Origin: Candidatus Hydrogenedentota bacterium
GTDB taxonomy: Bacteria; Hydrogenedentota; Hydrogenedentia; Hydrogenedentales; JAJRTN01
NCBI GenBank assembly: GCA_024278275.1
Contig: JAJRTN010000009.1
Coordinates: forward strand, 1-64,000
DNA length: 64,000 nucleotides
Direction of reading: 5' to 3'
Positions 15,954 to 25,426 of the stretch are shown in pieces; position 1 is the first letter of the stretch; the number at the start of each line of letters is the position of its first letter. The notes beneath the pieces were generated by a model, which saw only the letters and a list, made by a program, of their open reading frames with translations, ran no database searches and was not told where the DNA came from. The position numbers and the translations under genes were made by a program.

Positions 15954-17570
15954 ATGACCCAAGACACCACACGCGCCATCGAGGCATGGCGTACTATCCT
16001 GGGGGCCTCCCGCCTGGACACGACCGAGGCAACACGGGCGCGGTACGCCCGGACCACCTCGCCCCGGGGCACGCGGCCCTGCGCGGTCCTTTACCCCGTC
16101 TCGGCGGACGAGGTGCGGACCATCATCCAGGTGGCAGCGTGCCACGGCGTGGTGCTTTACCCCATTTCGGGGGGACATAACTGGGGCTATGGCGATGCCT
16201 GCGCGCCCACGGAAGGTGCGGCGATTCTCGACTTAGGACGCATGAACCGCATCATCGAAATCAATCCCACCCTGGGGTACGCGGTGGTGGAGCCGGGGGT
16301 GACGCAAGGGCAGCTTCACGATGCGGTGCGCCGGGAAGCGCCGGGTTTCTGGCTGGATTGCTCTGCCGCGGGGCCGGAGGCCAGCGTGGTGGGCAATGCG
16401 CTGGACCGGGGCTTCGGCCACACGCCCTATGGCGACCACGTGCGCACCACGTGCGGCATGGAGGTGGTGCTGGCGGACGGGCGGTTGGTGCGGACGGGCT
16501 TCGGGCACTTCACGGACGCCCGCGCCACACACGTCTACCCCTATGGCGTCGGGCCGATCCTGGACGGCCTCTTCATGCAATCCAACCTGGGCATCGTGAC
16601 GCGCATGGGAATCTGGCTCTATCCGGAGCCGGAGGCCTTCCGCTTCTTTCACATCGGTGTCAACCGGGACTCGGACGTGGCGCCCCTGGTGGACGCCCTC
16701 CGTCCCCTGCGCATGAAAGGCCTGTTGAACAGCGCCGTTCACATCGGCAACGACCTGCGGGTCCTGAGCAGCATGGTGGCCTATCCCTGGGAAGCCTGCG
16801 GCGGGACGCCGCCCTTGTCCCCGGAGCTGCGCCGGGTACTGCGCCGCGAATCGGGATTGGGCGCGTGGAACGTCACCGGCTCCCTCACGGGCCCCGCCGC
16901 CCAGGTACGGGGCGCCGGACGCGCCCTGCGAAAAGCGGCGAAGGGCCTGGGCAAGGTCACCTTCGTGACCGACCTCAGGCTGCGTTGGGGACAACGCTTG
17001 CTAAAAGGGTTGAAACCTCTGGGCCTGGGCACGGTGTTGGCCCGGCAACTGGAGGCCCTGGAACCCAACTATGGCCTGCTGAAAGGCGAACCATGCACGG
17101 CGCCCCTGGCGGGCGCCCATTGGCGGGTCCGGGACATGGGCAAGCCCCGGCCCGAGGATCCCCGCGACACCCACGCCGGGCTGCTCTGGATATCGCCGGT
17201 GGTGCCCTTGTGCGGGGAAGATGTGCTTCGTCTGCTTCAAGCCGTGGAGCCCCTGTTCCATGCCGAAGGCTTTGACTTGCTCGCCACCTTTACCATGCTG
17301 AACGAACGCGCCATGGTGGGCATTCTGAACCTGGCCTTCGACCGGCGCATCAAGGAAGAAGTGACGGCGGCCGACCGATGCTACCGGGCGGTGCTGAAAC
17401 GGCTGCTGGCGCTGGGCTATCCTCCCTACCGCACCGCGCCCTGCGGCATGCCACTCCTGCGGGAGGAAGGCGACACTTTCTGGGAACTCACGCGGGATAT
17501 CAAACGAGCATTGGACCCGAAGGATATCCTGGCGCGGGGACGGTACATCCCGCCCCTTGACCAGGATTGA
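15954..17570 (+). CDS. FAD-dependent oxidase/dehydrogenase of the VAO/4-cresol dehydrogenase type
   Basis: 538 residues. The N-terminal FAD-binding PCMH domain includes CAVLYPVSADEVRTIIQVA, YPISGGHNWGYGDACAP, and GNALDRGFGHTPYGDHV. The C-terminal substrate domain of the vanillyl-alcohol oxidase class ends DIKRALDPKDILARGRYIP, which resembles the conserved tail of p-cresol methylhydroxylase flavoproteins. Such enzymes oxidise para-substituted phenols, alcohols or sugars. No cytochrome partner is adjacent, so an oxidase or an unlinked acceptor is likely. There is no signal peptide; the gene stands between coaBC and the glycosyltransferases. Confidence 0.82.
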   Translation: MTQDTTRAIEAWRTILGASRLDTTEATRARYARTTSPRGTRPCAVLYPVSADEVRTIIQVAACHGVVLYPISGGHNWGYGDACAPTEGAAILDLGRMNRIIEINPTLGYAVVEPGVTQGQLHDAVRREAPGFWLDCSAAGPEASVVGNALDRGFGHTPYGDHVRTTCGMEVVLADGRLVRTGFGHFTDARATHVYPYGVGPILDGLFMQSNLGIVTRMGIWLYPEPEAFRFFHIGVNRDSDVAPLVDALRPLRMKGLLNSAVHIGNDLRVLSSMVAYPWEACGGTPPLSPELRRVLRRESGLGAWNVTGSLTGPAAQVRGAGRALRKAAKGLGKVTFVTDLRLRWGQRLLKGLKPLGLGTVLARQLEALEPNYGLLKGEPCTAPLAGAHWRVRDMGKPRPEDPRDTHAGLLWISPVVPLCGEDVLRLLQAVEPLFHAEGFDLLATFTMLNERAMVGILNLAFDRRIKEEVTAADRCYRAVLKRLLALGYPPYRTAPCGMPLLREEGDTFWELTRDIKRALDPKDILARGRYIPPLDQD

Positions 17571-17601
17571 TCCGCGTCGCGGGGGAACGTAGGATCAGCC
17601 C

Positions 17602-19092
17602 GTGCGAAAAACATCTCTTGAAACAGGCGGCCGGGGCCGCGACCTGTTGTGCCTGCTCCTGCTGGCGCTGGCCTTTCGCGTGCTCTTTCTCGTCGCCATG
17701 CCGCGCGTACTCGACAACGCGGACGCCATTCACTATACCGAGACGGCCAGGGCTTTCCACGAAACCTGGGGCCACGCCGTGGTACCTCCGGGTCAACGGC
17801 CCTACGTCATCGATCCGAAGATTCCCGTGCTCTACCCCCTCTTCGGGGCGTTGGCATCATACCTGGTTCCCGACGTGGAATGGGCGTGCCGACTGGTCTC
17901 CTTCATCTCCTCGGTGCTGCTCATTTTCCCGGTCTACTGCCTGGCAGGGGACCTGCACGGCAGGCGGACGGCCCGGATTGCCGGGCTTATCGTGGCCCTG
18001 TGGCCGTGGCTGGCGGATTATGCCTGCCGGGTTTCCACGGAAGCCACGGCGGTCCTGTGGTGGGTCCTGGGGGCATGGTTGCTGATACGGGCGGCCCGTG
18101 ACGGCGGCAAAGCGGTACGCTGGGCGGCTCCCCCGGCCTTCGCGGCCCTTCACTTCACCCGACCCGAGGGCACGGTGCTGCTGATCGCCGCGCCGGTCGC
18201 GGCGGCACTCTTCCTGCGCGGGGCCTGCCCAATCCGTCGCTGGTTGACACCGTACTTGGTTGTGACCGCCGCGGCCCTGGCGGGCTCCATGCTCTATAAC
18301 CACGCCTTCGCGGGCGCGGCAAGCGCCAACGTGCGCGTCGCCTATATCGTACACGAATTCGACATGCTCCGTTTCGGACAGACCGCCCTTACCACGGTCA
18401 GCGACGTTTTCCCCATCATGCTGGGGCCCGTGCTGTTCCTCTTTCTTGGCGTGGGGCTCCTTCAGCCACGGGTGCGCAAGCGTGATTTCGGGGCCGAGTT
18501 TTTCCTGCTCTCGCTCTGTGCCGTGCAATGGGGGGCGAGCCTCTTCGTCCTCTCCCCCGCGCCCCGCTACCTCATGGCCCCGCTGGTCGTGCTGGCCCTC
18601 TGGTCCGCCCGCGGCATGGACCTGACCATGACTGAAACCGTAAAGGCCGGGCGCGGTCGAATCGTGACCGCCCTCCCGGTCCTGGTCCTCGTGCTGAGCA
18701 TGCTGCTGGCCGCCTTCACCACCCTCGGCGCGGAGCACTTCGGACGCCGGCCCCGTCAGCCGCGGGAATACAAGGCCGCGGGCCTGTGGATGCGGGACAA
18801 CCTGCCACCGGGCCTCATCTTCACGCGAAAACCGCAGGTCGGCTTTTACGCGGCCATGCCTTCGACCGGCCCCGCACTCGACGACAGCCTGGAAGAGGCC
18901 CTGGCCCGCGCCCGGAACGCGAAGGCCCGCTACGTGGTGGTGGACGAGCGCTACACGGCGCAGACCGTGCCCGCCCTGCGGCCCCTGCTGGACCCCGCGC
19001 AAGCGCCGCCCGAATTGGAATACCTGAAAACCTTCGATCTTTATCCGAAAACCAGGGTGGTGGTGTATTCCCTGCGCCATGGGGAAGGTTGA
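17602..19092 (+). CDS. Membrane glycosyltransferase of the GT-C (GT39/ArnT-like) superfamily
   Basis: 496 residues starting at the GTG at 17602, with AGGAT upstream. The first hydrophobic helix is followed by a periplasmic loop, DNADAIHYTETARAF, carrying the Asp and Tyr typical of GT-C enzymes, and DPKIPVLYPLF. About ten transmembrane helices follow, then a soluble C-terminal domain from about residue 395. These enzymes transfer sugars from polyprenyl phosphates to lipid or protein acceptors outside the membrane. The GT9 gene begins 6 nt after the stop, so the two are an operon. Donor and acceptor are not known. Confidence 0.8.
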   Translation: MRKTSLETGGRGRDLLCLLLLALAFRVLFLVAMPRVLDNADAIHYTETARAFHETWGHAVVPPGQRPYVIDPKIPVLYPLFGALASYLVPDVEWACRLVSFISSVLLIFPVYCLAGDLHGRRTARIAGLIVALWPWLADYACRVSTEATAVLWWVLGAWLLIRAARDGGKAVRWAAPPAFAALHFTRPEGTVLLIAAPVAAALFLRGACPIRRWLTPYLVVTAAALAGSMLYNHAFAGAASANVRVAYIVHEFDMLRFGQTALTTVSDVFPIMLGPVLFLFLGVGLLQPRVRKRDFGAEFFLLSLCAVQWGASLFVLSPAPRYLMAPLVVLALWSARGMDLTMTETVKAGRGRIVTALPVLVLVLSMLLAAFTTLGAEHFGRRPRQPREYKAAGLWMRDNLPPGLIFTRKPQVGFYAAMPSTGPALDDSLEEALARARNAKARYVVVDERYTAQTVPALRPLLDPAQAPPELEYLKTFDLYPKTRVVVYSLRHGEG

Positions 19093-19098
19093 CGCACC

Positions 19099-19920
19099 GT
19101 GCGTACGCTTTTCGTTCATTCCGGCGGCATGGGCGATTTCCTCCTCGCATGCCCTGCGCTGGCGCACTTATCCCACAACCGGACGGTGACCCTGGCGGGA
19201 CACCGGGAGCGGCTTGAAATTGCCGTTGAGGCGGGCCTGGCGGAGAGCGCGGTGCGCCTGGACGCCATCGACTTTGGAAGCCTTTTCTCGACCCCAAGCC
19301 CACGGCTTCAGGCATTTGCTTCCAACTTCGACGAAGCCATCGTGTGGATGGGGGATGATGATGGCCTTATTACCCAGGGACTGCATGCGTGCGGCGTGGA
19401 GGAAGTGCGCTGTTTTCCCGGCCTGCCCCGGGCCAATTGGACTAAGCATGCCACGGCCTATTACCTCGACTGCCTTGGACTCCCCGAGACGGACGGTTTT
19501 CAAATAACCATTGCGCCGAACAAGACCTTCAACGGCTGGATTATCCACCCCGGCAGCGGCAGCGCCCGGAAAAACTGGCCCGTGGAGCGTTTCGCCGAGG
19601 TGGCGGACTATCTTCAGCATCGGGGCCGGACGGTCCGCTGGTGCCTGGGCCCCGCCGAGGAAGCATTCCAGTTGCCGGACGGGGCCGTTCCTTTGCGTCT
19701 TGCGTCACCGGTGGCACTGGCCCACTGCCTGGCGGCCGCCGAGGGCTACGTGGGGAATGACAGCGGCGTGTCGCACCTGGCGGCGATGCTGGGCTGTCCC
19801 ACCGTGGCCATCTTCGGGCCGACGGACCCCGGGATATGGGCGCCCCGCGGACCACGGGTCCGGGTGGTGCATGAGACGCCCTGGCCCACGGTCGAGAAAG
19901 TGCTGACGGCCCTACCCTGA
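19099..19920 (+). CDS. Glycosyltransferase family 9 (heptosyltransferase-like)
   Basis: 273 residues from the GTG at 19099. The first Rossmann domain is short and starts RTLFVHSGGMGDFLLACPAL. The nucleotide-sugar domain contains IIHPGSGSARKNWPVERFAEVA and the family signature YVGNDSGVSHLAAMLGCP followed by VAIFGPTDP. GT9 enzymes add heptose or related sugars to the LPS inner core from ADP-activated donors. Coupling to the GT-C gene upstream and to lptD 460 bp downstream fits outer-membrane glycolipid assembly. Confidence 0.88.
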   Translation: MRTLFVHSGGMGDFLLACPALAHLSHNRTVTLAGHRERLEIAVEAGLAESAVRLDAIDFGSLFSTPSPRLQAFASNFDEAIVWMGDDDGLITQGLHACGVEEVRCFPGLPRANWTKHATAYYLDCLGLPETDGFQITIAPNKTFNGWIIHPGSGSARKNWPVERFAEVADYLQHRGRTVRWCLGPAEEAFQLPDGAVPLRLASPVALAHCLAAAEGYVGNDSGVSHLAAMLGCPTVAIFGPTDPGIWAPRGPRVRVVHETPWPTVEKVLTALP

Positions 19921-20165
19921 CCCGGCGCAGCCGGAATCATTTCCGCGGAGAACCGTGGTTCCGAGGCAAAGTAGAAGAGGCTTCCAGCCTCTTCAAAGCG
20001 GCTGGAAGCCGCTTCTACATTACCGTCATCCCCGCGAAAGCGGGGCTCCATGATTGGGACAAGCCCTTGACCTTCCCCGTGGATTCCCGCATTCGCGGGA
20101 ATGACGAAAGGGGGGGAGAAACACCTTTTTGTACCCTTTTGCACAGAACTTCACGGGTAAGGGAC
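19921..20165 (+). repeat. Dispersed intergenic repeat, family A, long copy 2
   Basis: From CCCGGC...GCCGGA through CGGAGAACCGTGGTTCCGAG, AAGAGGCTTCCA, GTCATCCCCGCGAAAGCGGG, GTGGATTCCCGC and GGGAATGACG to ACTTCACGGGTAAGG, this matches 28941-29160 block by block. It contains an extra hairpin, GAGGCTTCCAGCCTC...GGCTGGAAGCC (19976-20015). The rest of the 463-bp gap up to 20383 holds no gene, only an ATTTCGTGTATTTTGTG tract (about 20177) and a small hairpin near 20215. Confidence 0.8.
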
Positions 20166-20383
20166 TATGGAGGCTTTAATTTCGTGTATTTTGTGTATTT
20201 CGTGGTTGAACCTGAAAAGGGCCGTTGCGCCCTTATTGCGGAGGCTTCTACCCACCTGAATGTTGGACAAGGGACCGGGCGTGCCGGTAAGATGGGAAGG
20301 TGACGGGTGGTGAAACACGGGTGCTTTGACAGGTTTGCCGAAGGCCTTGGGTCGCATAGGGCACGTGCCGGGGATAGGGCTGG

Positions 20384-23300
20384 ATGACGGGTCGTTTTTT
20401 ACTGTTGGTGATGGCTTTCGTGATGACGTGGAGCGGTGTGTCCGACGCCCGGGCGCAGGCGGAATTCACGGCGCGGGAGACGGATGCCTCGTTGCGGGAT
20501 GTGGTGGCGGATCCGGCCCGGGGAGTGGTGTATGCCGCCGCGCAGGACCGTGACAAAGTCTGGGTCATGGACTTTGGACTGGACAACCCGATTGCCACGA
20601 TTGGGGTGGGGCAAAGCCCGGTTGCCCTTGCTTTGGCCCATGATGGAAAGACCCTGGCTTGCGTGAACTTCTTGGGCAATTCTCTTTCTCTAATTGATAC
20701 GGCAACCCGCTCCGTACGGGCCACCGTGGCGGTGGAAGATGGTCCGGTCGCGGTGGCCGCGCTGCCGGGGGGGCAGTTCGCGGTGCTCAACGCCTTTTCC
20801 GACAGTCTCTCCGTGGTCGATGCCGCGGGCGTCAATCCCGTGGTCGAGACCATATCCACGGTAGGTGTGCCCGGCTCCCTCGCGGTGGGTGCGGGCATGG
20901 TGGCCGTGGGGGGCCGTGTTCCCCCGTCCGTGCAAATCCATGCGTTGCCCTCCTGGAAGGTGACGCGAACCATTGTCCTGCCCGAGCCTCCGGTGAGCCT
21001 GGCCTGGTGGGAGGCGCGCCTGGCCGTGGCCACGGGCAGGCAAGTGCGCCTATATGGCCGGGATGGTGCCCTGCTTCACACGCGGGATCTTGCCGTGGGG
21101 GATCTGCGAGTAATGGACGGTCAGCTATACGCGCTCACGGATTCGGCCATACTGAGCCTGGACAACCGCTTGGTTACTCTTGATGAATGGCCCCTGCATG
21201 GGGCGGCGAAGCAACTTCGCGGGGGCGGCGGTCTTGTCGCCGCTTTGGCCCCGGGAAAGCGGCGGGTCTATGTAAGGGCCGATAAGAAAACTGTCGCGCC
21301 CGGGCTCTTGTCCCCCGAACGAGCGGGGCTGACCGTGACCGAAGCCGTGGACGCCGCCGTGGTCCCCCCCATGCCATCATCACCGCCCGTCGAGCCGTCC
21401 CCTCCGGAAAAGTCGCCGCCAAAGGTGCCGGCGCCCGCCGAAGCGGTGGCGTCTCCCCCTGAAACACCACGGGCACCGCACACCGCGGCCACGTCCGGCG
21501 GAATGCCAGAGGGGAAATCGCGAGCGGGCTATCGGAAACACCCCCTGATGAAGCAAGGGATCCGGGCGCCTTCGCCGCAGCGTCCCTCCGCGTCGCCGCT
21601 GCGCGGCCTGAGCAAACGGTCCATCGCGGACGCCATCATCCGGCCCTCGGCCTTTCTATCATCGGAATCCGGTTTCCAGCCGCCCGATCTTAATGAACGC
21701 GGTAACCTGCAAGCGGACAATGTACGTGTTCATGAAGGTGAGTACCGGGCCGAAGGCCATGTCCGGCTTCGGCTGGGGGATATGTATGCCACCATGGACC
21801 GTTTGGATCAGTGGGAGGATTCGGGCGTCATCCACGGTGAAGGTCACGTTTTGCTCGAACAAGGCGCGTCAACGCTCCGGGCGAAGGCGTTCACCTACTA
21901 TCCCGCCGAAGAGACAACGGAGATTGCCCGCGTGTTTGAATCCGCCCTGCTCGATGACACGGGGAAGGGGAAACTCCAAACAGGCGGAAAGCTGGAAGCG
22001 CTGGGCGTTGAGCTTCGTGAACCCACGCGGGAACTGTCCGCGAACCGTATCGACTACGATTTTTCCACCGGTTGCGGGTCCATCATCCATGCCCGGGGCC
22101 GGGCTGGAATCTATTTCTTTTCCGCGGAGGAGCTTCGCCTGCTCGGGCCGAAGTCGATGGAAGGCAAAGACGTGTGGGTGTCCACGTGCGATCACGACCC
22201 GCCGCACTACAAGCTGCGATTAAGCCAGGCTTCCGTGATCGATGGTGATATCCAGGGGGGCACCAACGCGCGGCTTCAACTGTGGAACCTGAACACTCCG
22301 TTCTGGTTGCCCAAGTGGCGGCGCGGAACGATGGGAATCACCCCCTGGAACATCACCTTCGATAATGGCCGGCGGGCGCGAATCGGATACTACGTGAACG
22401 TGGGACAGCAATTCGCCATTTCCCCGTCCGTGGAGCTGGGTCCCCGGTTGTTTTTCACGGAAAACGAGGGGGTCGGCCTGGGCGCCGACCTGAACTACGA
22501 TTTCATGAACCGGCCCGCCGCCTGGCTGTTTCGAAGCAAGGGCGAGGCCCATGGCTTTCAAACAACGGAAGGCCGGGGTTACCTGCACATCTACCATCGC
22601 TACGAGTACAACAATGATTTGGTGGTCCGTGCGCAGCTTGAACAGTGGTCGGACGAAGATTTCTACAAGGATTTCTTCTTTGACAAGTATACCCGCCGTA
22701 CCGCGCCCCGCACCTTCGTCAACGCCACGTACCGCCGTGACGCCTACGTGGCCACCGCGACGGTCCGACCCAACACCCATCACTGGGTCAGCGAGACGGA
22801 ACGGCTGCCGGAAACCACTTTCCACTTGCTGGAACGTCCCTTGGTGGATCACCTGTTGGTCTCCTTTGACACGGTGAACGGCTATAACAGCCGTGAGCCG
22901 CACGGTTCCAACGGCACGCGCACATCTAACGTGCTGCGCCTGACCTATGACTGGGATCCCCTGCCCGCCCTGGCGATTACACCTTTCTGGGAAATCGAAG
23001 GCACGTGGTATTCAAGAGACCGCCAATCGGGCAACCCCACCGGCCGCCTTACGACCACCCTCGGCACCACCGCCCAAACGCGCTTCCATAAAACTTATGG
23101 CGGTTTTTGGGGGTTCTCGACCTTCAAGCACCTGGTGGTGCCGTCCGTGACCTATTCTTACCGGCCCAACACCAGCATCGACCCCTACGAAACACCCCGT
23201 TACGATGCGCTCGACAATGTCTACGGCCACAGCCGGATCGAGTTGAAGCTCGACAATGTTTTTTACGGACGCGATGCCGATACCAAGGAGGTGTGGCAGG

Positions 23301-23896
23301 TGGCCCGCATCACCCTTTACCAGGGGAACGACTTTTCGAGTGAATACATCAACTCGGAAGATTACGAGGCCGAGTTCGACCTGCGGCCCCGTTCCTGGTG
23401 GGGCATGCAGGTGACGGGAGAACGGCACACGGCCACGAATGAGTCCGAATCCATTCGGGAACGGCCGTATCAACGCCGTCTCTTTGACTGGTATGAGCGG
23501 GTCTTTGACCGCGCGCCGCCACGGGCACAGGACTTCGAACTGAACAATGTGTTTGGTGACTACAACCGCATACTCGCTAATCTGTACTATGACAATACAA
23601 CTATCGGCGGTAATATCAACGGACGCATCGGCTACGCCTACACGGAAACCCGGGATCGGGTTTACAACCGCGAGATTCTTTACGGTCTTGGGCGGAAGCT
23701 GGGCGAGCATTGGGGGGTCGGCTTCGAACACATCTACGACTTCGAGCGGAACGAGCTGCGTCAACAGACCTATGAATTGCGCCGAAGCCTGCATTGCTGG
23801 GAGATGTCGTTGCGCTTTCGAGACCGCAAGTCCGGCTTTGATGTCAACGTGGCATTCAACATAAAAGCCTTCCCCGGCAGCAAGCTGAAGTTCTGA
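20384..23896 (+). CDS. lptD: Fusion of a YncE-like beta-propeller to the LPS assembly protein LptD
   Basis: 1170 residues against roughly 750-850 for ordinary LptD. A signal peptide ends DARAQA. Residues about 26-310 are a YncE/YVTN-type propeller with blades such as ASLRDVVADPARGVVYAA and ALAHDGKTLACVNFLGNSLSLID. A Pro-rich linker spans about 328-365. The OstA/LptA-like jelly-roll starts near residue 441 (LQADNVRVHEGEYRAEG), and the 26-strand-type barrel follows from about 600 (STCDHDPPHYKLR) to LHCWEMSLRFRDRKSG and a terminal Phe. LptD with LptE inserts LPS into the outer leaflet. Cysteines that could make the inter-domain disulfides are sparse (TGCGS, STCDH, LHCWE). Upstream GT9 and GT-C genes fit LPS synthesis. 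Confidence 0.85.
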   Translation: MTGRFLLLVMAFVMTWSGVSDARAQAEFTARETDASLRDVVADPARGVVYAAAQDRDKVWVMDFGLDNPIATIGVGQSPVALALAHDGKTLACVNFLGNSLSLIDTATRSVRATVAVEDGPVAVAALPGGQFAVLNAFSDSLSVVDAAGVNPVVETISTVGVPGSLAVGAGMVAVGGRVPPSVQIHALPSWKVTRTIVLPEPPVSLAWWEARLAVATGRQVRLYGRDGALLHTRDLAVGDLRVMDGQLYALTDSAILSLDNRLVTLDEWPLHGAAKQLRGGGGLVAALAPGKRRVYVRADKKTVAPGLLSPERAGLTVTEAVDAAVVPPMPSSPPVEPSPPEKSPPKVPAPAEAVASPPETPRAPHTAATSGGMPEGKSRAGYRKHPLMKQGIRAPSPQRPSASPLRGLSKRSIADAIIRPSAFLSSESGFQPPDLNERGNLQADNVRVHEGEYRAEGHVRLRLGDMYATMDRLDQWEDSGVIHGEGHVLLEQGASTLRAKAFTYYPAEETTEIARVFESALLDDTGKGKLQTGGKLEALGVELREPTRELSANRIDYDFSTGCGSIIHARGRAGIYFFSAEELRLLGPKSMEGKDVWVSTCDHDPPHYKLRLSQASVIDGDIQGGTNARLQLWNLNTPFWLPKWRRGTMGITPWNITFDNGRRARIGYYVNVGQQFAISPSVELGPRLFFTENEGVGLGADLNYDFMNRPAAWLFRSKGEAHGFQTTEGRGYLHIYHRYEYNNDLVVRAQLEQWSDEDFYKDFFFDKYTRRTAPRTFVNATYRRDAYVATATVRPNTHHWVSETERLPETTFHLLERPLVDHLLVSFDTVNGYNSREPHGSNGTRTSNVLRLTYDWDPLPALAITPFWEIEGTWYSRDRQSGNPTGRLTTTLGTTAQTRFHKTYGGFWGFSTFKHLVVPSVTYSYRPNTSIDPYETPRYDALDNVYGHSRIELKLDNVFYGRDADTKEVWQVARITLYQGNDFSSEYINSEDYEAEFDLRPRSWWGMQVTGERHTATNESESIRERPYQRRLFDWYERVFDRAPPRAQDFELNNVFGDYNRILANLYYDNTTIGGNINGRIGYAYTETRDRVYNREILYGLGRKLGEHWGVGFEHIYDFERNELRQQTYELRRSLHCWEMSLRFRDRKSGFDVNVAFNIKAFPGSKLKF

Positions 23897-23897
23897 C

Positions 23898-25091
23898 ATG
23901 GATCGTTCCACCACACTCCGCGAAAGGGTTCGCCGCCTTCTCCCCGCCTTGACCTCGCTGCGGCACGAATTGCACGCCCATCCGGAAATCCGTTTCAGGG
24001 AACATTGGACATCGGACCGCATTGCGGCATGGCTTGACACCCATGGCGTGCCCTTCACCCGCGGTCACGCTCGGGGAACGGGCATCGTAGGGCTCATCCA
24101 GGGCCGGGAAGACGGTCCCACGGTCGCCCTGCGCGCCGACATGGACGCCCTCGAAATGCAGGAACGCACCGGTCTTCCCTATGCGTCGTCCCTGGAGAAC
24201 CGGATGCACGCCTGCGGGCACGACGGACACATGACCATTCTCTGCGGCGTGGCGGCCGTGCTCTCCGCGCACCGGGATGGGTTGGCGGGTTCCGTGAAGC
24301 TCATCTTCCAGCCCGCCGAGGAAGGGGCCGGGGGCGGGCGCCATATGGTGGAGGAGGGGCATCTAAAGGGGGTATCGGCCGCTTTCGCGCTGCACAACTG
24401 GCCCGTTCATCCCGTGGGTCGCATGGCGGTGGCCTCGGGCGTGGTGATGGCGAGCGCGGATTTCTTCCGTATCACCATCTCGGGAGAAGGCGGCAACGCG
24501 GCCGATCCGGCAAGGGGCGTGGATCCCATCCTGGCCGCCGCCCACGTGGTTACAACGCTGCAATCGGTGGTGAGCCGGAATGTCGATCCCTGGGATGCGG
24601 GCGTGGTGAGTGTTACCCGCTTCAACGGCGGCACCGCGTCGAACATCATTCCCGATGAGGTGGTGCTGGAGGGCACGTTCCGGGCCTTGCGCGACGATAC
24701 GCGAAGCCGGTTGCACAAGCGAATCGCCGAAATTGCCCAGGGCACGGCAGCCACGTTCGGAGCCAGGGCCGACGTGCAATTCGGCGGGGACGGTTATCCC
24801 CCACTCCGCAATGACGCGAAGATGAGCGCCTTTGCGCGGAACGTGGCGGAAGAGTGCTTCGGCCCGGAAGCGCTAATCCCCGCCACCCACCCGCACATGA
24901 CCTCGGAAGACTTCGCCTTTTACCTCGCGGCGGTACCCGGTGCGTTTCTTTTCCTCGGAAACGGCGCGGCCGATGGTTCGACATCGGCGGGACTGCACAC
25001 GGCGGGCTACGATTTTAACGATGCGGCCATACCTGTCGGTGTGGAGTGGATGGCCATGATCGCGCTGCGCTTCCTGGCCGAACGCGGCTGA
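23898..25091 (+). CDS. M20-family amidohydrolase (hippurate/N-acyl-amino-acid hydrolase type)
   Basis: 397 residues starting 1 nt after the lptD stop. The metal-site motifs are HACGHDGHM near residue 105 and EEGAGGGRHMVEEG near residue 139; the dimerisation domain contains ISGEGGNAADPARGVDPI, and HPHMTSEDFAFY near 330 supplies the last ligand. The family uses two zinc or similar ions to hydrolyse N-acyl or N-aminoacyl bonds in the cytosol. In the usual GxGGHAAxP loop the His is Asn here (GGNAADP), which may affect activity, since that His helps transition-state binding across the dimer. The substrate is unknown; linkage to LPS is probably only transcriptional. Confidence 0.88.
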   Translation: MDRSTTLRERVRRLLPALTSLRHELHAHPEIRFREHWTSDRIAAWLDTHGVPFTRGHARGTGIVGLIQGREDGPTVALRADMDALEMQERTGLPYASSLENRMHACGHDGHMTILCGVAAVLSAHRDGLAGSVKLIFQPAEEGAGGGRHMVEEGHLKGVSAAFALHNWPVHPVGRMAVASGVVMASADFFRITISGEGGNAADPARGVDPILAAAHVVTTLQSVVSRNVDPWDAGVVSVTRFNGGTASNIIPDEVVLEGTFRALRDDTRSRLHKRIAEIAQGTAATFGARADVQFGGDGYPPLRNDAKMSAFARNVAEECFGPEALIPATHPHMTSEDFAFYLAAVPGAFLFLGNGAADGSTSAGLHTAGYDFNDAAIPVGVEWMAMIALRFLAERG

Positions 25092-25148
25092 GCGGGCGGA
25101 AAGAGGACGAATCACGGACCAGCACGGACAACGCGCGGAAGGTCGACG

Positions 25149-25302
25149 TCAATCATGCGAAGACCAGGCGCCGCCTTTCGGTTCCGGGATCGGGTCACCA
25201 AGGTTCCGGGCCGTATCAAGCCAGAGTTGGACGGCTTCCCTGGCATTGGCCAAGGCTTCTTCCGCGAAGAATCTGATCAAGCAGCTTCTCCCGCTTACCC
25301 AT
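25149..25302 (-). pseudogene. Deletion remnant of a hicA-hicB toxin-antitoxin pair
   Basis: From the ATG at 25302 the minus strand reads MGKREKLLDQILRG, the typical N-terminus of HicA toxins (MxKREKLLxxILxG). After about 14 codons that frame soon stops, but the overlapping frame reads EEALANAREAVQLWLDTARN then GDPIPEPKG and ends at 25149. This is the conserved C-terminus of HicB antitoxins. Middle HicA and the rest of HicB are missing, so the locus looks like one deletion joining the two genes out of frame. Neither half can be functional. The rest of the 335-bp gap (25092-25426) contains nothing else recognised. Confidence 0.72.
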
Positions 25303-25426
25303 GCGTAATGCTGCCTTTGTTACGCGTATTCGATCAACCCTGCCCTGAGAAGCCATTCGCGAAAAGATGGTTATCAGCGTAACCGCCACATGATCCTGGT
25401 CCTTCTCACAGGCTGCAGGTTCCTCC

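Noticed and set aside
17857-19167. A 436-codon minus frame opposite the GT-C gene
   Set aside because: Gly/Arg/Gln-rich shadow without motifs.
19946-20110. Possible CRISPR-like array from clustered short repeats
   Set aside because: The units are hairpins of different length and are not separated by regular unique spacers; no cas genes.
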